Under the pieces are notes generated by a model. That model was not told where the DNA came from. It saw only the letters and a program-made list of their open reading frames with translations, and did no database searches. This document shows, piece by piece, positions 57,987 to 64,000 of a stretch of DNA of 64,000 nt; within the stretch, counting starts at the first letter, position 1, and the number at the start of each line of letters is the position of its first letter. This DNA comes from an uncultured Pelagibacteraceae bacterium. Lineage in GTDB: Bacteria > Pseudomonadota > Alphaproteobacteria > Pelagibacterales > Pelagibacteraceae. The position numbers and the translations under genes are program-made. The stretch is taken from the NCBI GenBank assembly GCA_902611465.1, contig CACLZS010000004.1, positions 1-64,000 of the forward strand, given 5' to 3'.

Positions 57987-59230
57987 TCCTTAATTCCAAT
58001 CATATTTTTAATTAAATTTTTTACTTCAGGATCAGTAATTTTTTCAACAACATCTAATAGAAAACCATTTATCAAAAGTTCTCTCGATTGTTGGTAATTT
58101 AATCCCCTTGACATTAAGTAAAATATCGAGTCCTCATTGAGACTACCAGATGCAGAACCGTGTGAACATTTAACGTCATCTGCATAAATTTCTAACTCTG
58201 GTTTAGCATTGAACTCAGAGTCTTTATTTAACAATATTGCTTTACTTAGTTGATAACCATCAGTTTTCTGTGCTTTAGAGTTAACAAATATTTTTCCTTG
58301 ATATACTGCTCTTGAACTATCTTCTAAAACACTTTTTATGAGTTGATAACTTTTTGTATTTTCAGTTAAGTGATTTATTATTGTTCTGATTTCATGATGT
58401 TTATTATTATTTATAGAGAAAATACCATTTACAAAAGCTGATGAATATTCTCCATTTAAGTTACAATTAATTTCATTCTTACAAAAATTAGATCCTGAGG
58501 ATAAAATAAATGTTTCTGAAATACTATTTTTATCTTGCTCAATATTATTAAAGGAATACTTAATATTTTTATTTTCTAATTTATCTACTTTGTAATTTTT
58601 TAAAACAGAATTTTCTTTTAAATCAAAGTTGTAAAAAATATTTAAAAAATTTTTTTCTGAAGTATCTTTAAATAAATCGATTAATCTTAATGAACTATTT
58701 TCATATAATTCAAAATTTAATCTTAAATTAATATTTTTAGACCAAATTTTTGAGTTGGTTGTATGATAGATAATTAGAGGTTTGGTTAATTGATAACCCT
58801 CTTTAACCACTATTTTAAAAGACTTGTTAGTAAAGGCGCTATTTAAGTCAGATAAAGAGCTATTATTATTAAATTTATTAATAGTTTCCGACTGATCAAT
58901 TATTTCTATTTGGTCTTTTTTTTCATAATCAAAATCAATTTTTTCTATTCTTCCATTAATAAATACTATTTTGTTATGCTCTAGCCCGTCTACGAATGCA
59001 GAAGTATCAACTTTATTTGTAGACGTATAGTCACTGTAAAAGCTTAGCTCTCCAATATTTTTTTTTATTATTTGGTTAAGATCAGAAAATTTCCAGTCTT
59101 CTTCTTTTCTATTTGGAAAACCTTTATTAATAAAATTATCTAAATAAAACTTTTTTATTTCAATATCCCTCTGAGATAAAGTTAAATTTTTAATAGTATT
59201 ATCAAAATCTTTTTGTAATTGCTCTCTCAT
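57983..59230 (-). CDS. sufD: Fe-S cluster assembly protein SufD
   Basis: AVYQGKIFVNSKAQKTDGYQLSKAILL, LEIYADDVKCSHGSASGSL. Confidence 0.94.
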   Translation of the reverse strand: MREQLQKDFDNTIKNLTLSQRDIEIKKFYLDNFINKGFPNRKEEDWKFSDLNQIIKKNIGELSFYSDYTSTNKVDTSAFVDGLEHNKIVFINGRIEKIDFDYEKKDQIEIIDQSETINKFNNNSSLSDLNSAFTNKSFKIVVKEGYQLTKPLIIYHTTNSKIWSKNINLRLNFELYENSSLRLIDLFKDTSEKNFLNIFYNFDLKENSVLKNYKVDKLENKNIKYSFNNIEQDKNSISETFILSSGSNFCKNEINCNLNGEYSSAFVNGIFSINNNKHHEIRTIINHLTENTKSYQLIKSVLEDSSRAVYQGKIFVNSKAQKTDGYQLSKAILLNKDSEFNAKPELEIYADDVKCSHGSASGSLNEDSIFYLMSRGLNYQQSRELLINGFLLDVVEKITDPEVKNLIKNMIGIKE

Positions 59231-59965
59231 CTAATTAAAATTTTCATACCCCTTTTTCTCTAATTCCAAAGCTAATTCTGCACCTCCGGATTTTATGATT
59301 TTTCCATCCATTAAAACATGAACAAAATCTGGTTTGATATAATCTAGTAATCTTTGGTAATGTGTAATAATTAAAAATGAATTTTTATTGTCTCTTAATG
59401 AATTAACTCCATCAGCTACAATTTTCAAAGCATCAATATCTAGACCTGAATCTGTTTCATCTAAAATTGACAATTTAGGAGCTAATAATGACATTTGCAA
59501 AATTTCATTTTTCTTTTTCTCTCCACCTGAAAAACCAACATTTAGTTGTCTGTTCAATTTTTCTTCATCAAATTTAAGTTCTTTAGATTTTTCCTTTACT
59601 AATTTTAAAAATTCTATTGCATCAAGCTCTTTCTCACCTCTTGCTTTCCTTACTGCATTTAACGAAGTTTTTAGGAATATATTTGTATTTACACCTGGAA
59701 TTTCTAATGGATATTGAAAGGCAAGAAAAATACCTTTATGGGCTCTTTCCTCTGTTTCAAGCTCAAATAAATCTTTTTCCTCAAAAAGTACTTCCCCTGA
59801 AACTTCGTATCCTTTTTTACCTGACAAAATATTTGATAATGTACTTTTACCAGATCCATTTGGACCCATAATTGCGTGGACCTCTCCAGGATTTATATTT
59901 AAAGAAAACTCTTTTAAAATTTCTTTACTATCAATTTTTGCATTTAATTTATTTATTTTTAACAT
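59231..59965 (-). CDS. sufC: Fe-S cluster assembly ATPase SufC
   Basis: GPNGSGKSTLSNILSGKKGY, FSGGEKKKNEILQM, LDETDSGLDIDAL. Confidence 0.97.
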   Translation of the reverse strand: MLKINKLNAKIDSKEILKEFSLNINPGEVHAIMGPNGSGKSTLSNILSGKKGYEVSGEVLFEEKDLFELETEERAHKGIFLAFQYPLEIPGVNTNIFLKTSLNAVRKARGEKELDAIEFLKLVKEKSKELKFDEEKLNRQLNVGFSGGEKKKNEILQMSLLAPKLSILDETDSGLDIDALKIVADGVNSLRDNKNSFLIITHYQRLLDYIKPDFVHVLMDGKIIKSGGAELALELEKKGYENFN

Positions 59966-61407
59966 TAACCGACACTACCTTCTAAGCTGATACCAACTAG
60001 TTTTTGAGCCTCTACGGCAAATTCCATTGGTAATTGTTGTAATACCTCTTTACAAAATCCATTAACAATTAACCCTACTGCCTCTTCGGCACTCAAACCT
60101 CTCTGTTGACAGTAATGTAGCTGCTCTTCACTAATCTTTGATGTTGTTGCTTCATGAGCAATATTTGATTCTGAATTTTTGTTTTTGATATATGGAACTG
60201 TATGCGCCCCACATTTGTTACCCATTAATAAAGAGTCACATTGAGTGTAATTGTTGGAATTTGCAGCCTTTGATGAGATATCGACTAGACCTCTATAAGT
60301 CATATCTGACTGACCAGCACTAATACCTTTTGATATTATTTTACTTTTAGTATTTTTTCCTAAATGTATCATTTTAGTTCCAGTATCAGCTTTCTGATGA
60401 TTATTAGTAATAGCTATAGAATAAAATTCACCAACCGAATTATCACCTTTTAAAATACAGCTTGGATATTTCCAAGTAATGGCAGAACCAGTTTCAACCT
60501 GCGTCCAAGAAATCTTAGAATTCTTTCCTTTGCACAAACCACGCTTTGTAACAAAATTATAAATTCCACCTTTTCCGTCTTTATCACCAGGATACCAATT
60601 CTGAACTGTAGAATATTTTATTTCTGCATCATCTAAGGCAACTAATTCAACATTTGCAGCATGTAACTGATTTTCATCTCGCATTGGAGCAGTACAACCT
60701 TCTAGATAACTTACATAACTTCCCTTATCAGCAACAATTAATGTTCTTTCAAATTGTCCTGTGTTAGATGCGTTAATTCTAAAGTATGTTGAAAGCTCCA
60801 TTGGGCATCGCACACCTTCAGGTATATATGCAAACGAGCCATCAGTAAAAACTGCAGAGTTTAGAGTTGCAAAGAAATGGTCAGTGACTGGTATAACTGA
60901 ACCTAAATATTTTTTAACTAATTCAGGATGATTTTGTATTGCTTCTGATATTGGACAAAAAATAATTCCTTGCTTTGTTAGTTCTTCTCTGAATGTAGTT
61001 GCAACAGAGACTGAGTCAAATACTGCATCAACTGCTATACCATTAAGTCTTTTCTGCTCTTGAAGTGGAATACCTAATTTTTTATAAGTTTCCAAAAGTT
61101 TAGGGTCTAAATCATCTAAATTTTTTGGTTTATTTTTCATACTTTTAGGTGCCGAGTAATAATATAGATCTTGATAATCTATTTTTGGATATTTTGGTTT
61201 TTGCCAATCTGGTTCTTTTAATTGTTTAAATCTTTCAAATGCTTTTAATCTAAAATCAAGCATCCATTGAGGCTCTTTTTTAATATTAGATATAAATTTA
61301 ATTACATCTTCATTTAATCCCTTAGGGGCTCTTGTGTTTTCGATATCAGTTGTAAACCCATATTTATAATCTTTTAAATTATCAATTTCTTTCTGTCTAT
61401 TATCCAT
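59965..61407 (-). CDS. sufB: Fe-S cluster assembly protein SufB
   Basis: [53 protein letters not shown]-like [18 protein letters not shown]. Confidence 0.97.
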   Translation of the reverse strand: MDNRQKEIDNLKDYKYGFTTDIENTRAPKGLNEDVIKFISNIKKEPQWMLDFRLKAFERFKQLKEPDWQKPKYPKIDYQDLYYYSAPKSMKNKPKNLDDLDPKLLETYKKLGIPLQEQKRLNGIAVDAVFDSVSVATTFREELTKQGIIFCPISEAIQNHPELVKKYLGSVIPVTDHFFATLNSAVFTDGSFAYIPEGVRCPMELSTYFRINASNTGQFERTLIVADKGSYVSYLEGCTAPMRDENQLHAANVELVALDDAEIKYSTVQNWYPGDKDGKGGIYNFVTKRGLCKGKNSKISWTQVETGSAITWKYPSCILKGDNSVGEFYSIAITNNHQKADTGTKMIHLGKNTKSKIISKGISAGQSDMTYRGLVDISSKAANSNNYTQCDSLLMGNKCGAHTVPYIKNKNSESNIAHEATTSKISEEQLHYCQQRGLSAEEAVGLIVNGFCKEVLQQLPMEFAVEAQKLVGISLEGSVG

Positions 61408-61822
61408 TATAAGTACTCTTATTAATTAAATCACTTAATGTTTTTTGCTGAAAAAAATTATTTATATAATCTTCTAGCTCATCCCATAAATCATGAGTGA
61501 TACATTTGGAAGACTTACCATTGCACCCACTATCAGAGTGTTTCTCACAACCAACTGTTTTTACTTTTTCATCGACTGCAATAAATACATCTGAAATTTT
61601 TATCTCAGAAGCTTGTTTTGATAATACGTAACCACCTCTATTACCTCTAACACTTGTAACAATTTGGTTTTTTTTTAATTTAGAAAAAAGCTGTTCTAAG
61701 TAAACAAGTGATATGCCTTGTCTTAAAGATATGTCTCTTAAAGATACTGGCTCTTTTAAATTAAATTTTGCTAGATCCGCTAGAGCCATTACAGCGTATC
61801 TGCCTTTACTTGATAATTTCAT
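61400..61822 (-). CDS. iscR: Rrf2 family [2Fe-2S] regulator, IscR-like
   Basis: [49 protein letters not shown]; ligand motif C-x7-C-x6-C-x2-H. Confidence 0.92.
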   Translation of the reverse strand: MKLSSKGRYAVMALADLAKFNLKEPVSLRDISLRQGISLVYLEQLFSKLKKNQIVTSVRGNRGGYVLSKQASEIKISDVFIAVDEKVKTVGCEKHSDSGCNGKSSKCITHDLWDELEDYINNFFQQKTLSDLINKSTYNG

Positions 61823-61849
61823 ATTTCCCGCAATTTACGGGTCTTATAT

Positions 61850-61874
61850 ATACCCGACTATTTTAGTCAAGATT
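61850..61874. promoter_or_regulatory. Type 1 IscR-like binding site ATACCCGACTATTTTAGTCAAGATT
   Basis: Matches ATASYYGACTRwwwYAGTCRRSTAT except in the last positions; overlaps minus-strand -35 TTGACT and lies just upstream of -10 TATAAG (spacer 16) for the iscR-suf operon. Confidence 0.75.
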
Positions 61875-61952
61875 AATTGATATTATTAAACTTGCATTTT
61901 GTCACTCAATTTTGATAGAAAAAACCTTATTTTTTTTTGAGATTAATAATCA

Positions 61953-62561
61953 ATGGCATCAGTAGATAATAAAATTGTAGAAATATTTATACCAGGTCCA
62001 GCAGGAAGACTAGAAGCTAAATATTTTAAAAGTAAAAAAAATACCTCACCAATTGCTTTGGTTTTGCATCCTCATCCTCAGTACGGTGGTACGATGAATA
62101 ATAAAGTTGTTGTTGATATATTTCAAACTTTTGTTGAGAATGATTTTTCAGTTTGTAGAGTAAATTTTAGAGGAGTTGGTAAAAGTGACGGTGAGTTTGA
62201 TAACGGACAAGGAGAGCTTGCTGATGCAGCAGCAGCACTAGACTGGTTAGAGAGAGAAAACTTTGATAATTCGCAATGCTGGATTTCTGGTTTTTCTTTT
62301 GGTTCTTTGATAGCAATGCAATTACTTATGAGAAGACCGGAAATAAACAGATTCATTGTGGTATCACCTCAACCTAATGTTTACGATTTTTCGTTTTTAT
62401 CCCCATGCCCTACATCAGGTACAATGATTTATGGAAAAAAAGATGAATTGGTTCCAGTAGAACATATAAATGATTTAAACAAAAGGCTTAGTGAACAAAA
62501 AGGTATTAAGGTTGAATTTGAATCTATTCAAGATGCAAATCATTTTTTTTCAAAAAAATGA
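61953..62561 (+). CDS. COG2945-like alpha/beta hydrolase, apparently shortened by a frameshift; intended end probably 62619
   Basis: HPHPQYGGTMNNKVV, NFRGVGKSDGEFDNGQGE, SGFSFGS, DANHFF. Shifting frame at T8/A7 restores KNDISLIKSLNKYIKKETALY*. Confidence 0.85.
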   Translation: MASVDNKIVEIFIPGPAGRLEAKYFKSKKNTSPIALVLHPHPQYGGTMNNKVVVDIFQTFVENDFSVCRVNFRGVGKSDGEFDNGQGELADAAAALDWLERENFDNSQCWISGFSFGSLIAMQLLMRRPEINRFIVVSPQPNVYDFSFLSPCPTSGTMIYGKKDELVPVEHINDLNKRLSEQKGIKVEFESIQDANHFFSKK

Positions 62562-62619
62562 TATATCTTTAATAAAATCTTTAAATAAATATATAAAAAA
62601 AGAAACTGCACTTTATTAG

Positions 62620-63714
62620 TCAAGATTTTTTTATTAAAATTCCTCCAACCGAAGGTTTTTTACAATTAGTTGTGGAAGGGAATGATATTGGTAATCCAAG
62701 ATAAGATCGAATTGCAAGAAATGCAAATGCCTGTGACTCTATATAGTCACCATCTATATTTAAGTCATCAATTAAATGTAATTCATTATTAATTTTTTTT
62801 TTTAAAGAGTTAATTAAATATTTATTTTTTCTACCACCGCCACAAATATAAATATCATTAATACCTATTTTTTTAGATAATAATTCAGAAGTTAAGTCTG
62901 TAATTGTGGTTGTACCATTTTCTAAAGAGAGACCTTTGGCAAAAGAAATATCAAAATCATTTGTATCAAGAGATCTTTTATAATTAACTTTGCTATAATA
63001 GTAATTATCTAAATATTGATCAAAAATAAATTTATCTGTTTTTCCTTTATCAGCCAAAGTTCCATTTTCGTCAAAAAATTTGTCAGAATTTTTTCTTATC
63101 CATTTATCTATTAGACAATTTCCAGGTCCTATATCTCTACTAGTAATTTTAAAATCTTTCTCAATTTCGGTAATATTGGCAATTCCACCAATATTTAATA
63201 TTGAAATTGGAATTTTAACTTTATTTTCATTAAACAGTGATTTTATTAGTGCTAGATGATAAATAGGAGATAAGGGTGCACCCTCACCTCCATTTTTAAT
63301 ATCGTTTTGTCTAAAGTTATACACTACATCTTTATTTGTTAATTTAGATAAATTAGCACCAAGTCCAATTTGTTTTGAAATTTTTTCCTCTGTATTATGA
63401 TAAATAGTGTGACCATGAAAACCGATAAGGTCATAATCAACCTCTTTAGTTGCCTTAATTGCTATATCAGTGTGAAAATCAGTAATTTCTAACTCTAATT
63501 TATCAATTTCAGAAGAATATTTTAGCAAGTCTTGCATTTTTGAGATGCTTTCTTTTACTCTATGAATTTTATTTGAAAGGCTTGTTGGATAAGGATCAAA
63601 TCTATTATATTTGATATTAATAGTATCTTTACCATTAGAACTGATAATGGAAGTATCAACACCATCACCTGATGTACCACTCATAAATCCAAGCGCAGAT
63701 AAGTTTTTTTCCAT
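62620..63714 (-). CDS. anmK: Anhydro-N-acetylmuramic acid kinase
   Basis: GFMSGTSGDGVDTSII, GFHGHTIYH, NIGGIANIT, GPGNCLID, ICGGGRKN. Confidence 0.95.
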   Translation of the reverse strand: MEKNLSALGFMSGTSGDGVDTSIISSNGKDTINIKYNRFDPYPTSLSNKIHRVKESISKMQDLLKYSSEIDKLELEITDFHTDIAIKATKEVDYDLIGFHGHTIYHNTEEKISKQIGLGANLSKLTNKDVVYNFRQNDIKNGGEGAPLSPIYHLALIKSLFNENKVKIPISILNIGGIANITEIEKDFKITSRDIGPGNCLIDKWIRKNSDKFFDENGTLADKGKTDKFIFDQYLDNYYYSKVNYKRSLDTNDFDISFAKGLSLENGTTTITDLTSELLSKKIGINDIYICGGGRKNKYLINSLKKKINNELHLIDDLNIDGDYIESQAFAFLAIRSYLGLPISFPSTTNCKKPSVGGILIKKS

Positions 63715-63761
63715 TCTTATTTTTTTTTATTAAAATATGTATATTGTAAGATTATAGACCT

Positions 63762-64000
63762 ATGAATAATTTTTTAAAAGAATTTAAAGAGAGAGGGTAC
63801 TATTATCAATGTACTAATGAAATAGAATTATCAAATCTATTAAATAAAGAAAGCACAAATGCATATATTGGATTTGATAGTACAGCTCCAAGTTTACATG
63901 TTGGAAGTTTATTGCAAATCATGTGTCTTAGACTTTTACAAAAGTATGGACACAGACCAATCATTCTTTTGGGTGGGGGCACGACTAGAATAGGAGATCC
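63762..64000 (+). CDS. tyrS: Tyrosyl-tRNA synthetase, N-terminal part (truncated by window edge)
   Basis: ATG at 63762: [20 protein letters not shown]...[47 protein letters not shown]. Confidence 0.93.
   Translation, partial: [79 protein letters not shown]

Noticed and set aside
59388-59871. Two overlapping plus-strand ORFs opposite sufC
   Set aside because: Both antisense to a strongly conserved ATPase gene.
1-64000. Search by eye for CRISPR arrays, tRNA/rRNA genes, transposases, phage genes and toxin-antitoxin or other defence genes
   Set aside because: No spaced direct repeats, cloverleaf with T-loop, rRNA-like segment or mobile/defence gene recognised; the window is almost fully explained by metabolic and housekeeping ORFs.

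Overview
The window is 64 kb of AT-rich, very gene-dense bacterial chromosome. Overlapping stop/start codons, very short spacers and gene content suggest a streamlined marine alphaproteobacterium of the SAR11/Pelagibacterales type (inference; no rRNA is present to confirm it). Contents in order: (1) 0-7.4 kb, mixed housekeeping genes: cupredoxin tail, SMR transporter, DUF952, AhpD-like, GATase1, inositol-monophosphatase family, gamma-butyrobetaine-hydroxylase-like, CcdA and PEP carboxylase. (2) 7.4-52.5 kb, a large sugar/sugar-acid/polyol catabolic region. It has four different substrate-binding-protein (SBP) transporters (TRAP, CUT1-type ABC, tripartite TctCBA, Rbs/Frc-type ABC), several sugar-acid dehydratases (two enolase-superfamily, one IlvD/Edd, one UxaA), many SDR, Gfo/Idh/MocA and 2-hydroxyacid dehydrogenases, IolD/IolE/IolG-like inositol genes, and a PanB-like / C11orf54(DUF1907)-like / PanE-like module followed by two Fe(II) dioxygenases. 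(3) 52.5-64 kb: EamA transporter, YbaK, glnA, an IscR-SufBCDS-SufU-SufT-IscA operon, an alpha/beta hydrolase with an apparent C-terminal frameshift, anmK and the start of tyrS. Main items for follow-up: the PanB-like/C11orf54-like/PanE-like module beside an incomplete inositol pathway; perfect hairpins directly after all four SBP genes, one of them a terminator-like hairpin inside the tctB reading frame; a near-consensus type 1 IscR box over the suf promoter; a ROK kinase lacking the family zinc-cysteine motif; a homopolymer frameshift in the COG2945-like hydrolase; and no recognisable sugar-responsive transcription factor in the 45 kb catabolic region. I found no tRNA, rRNA, CRISPR array, transposase or phage gene.
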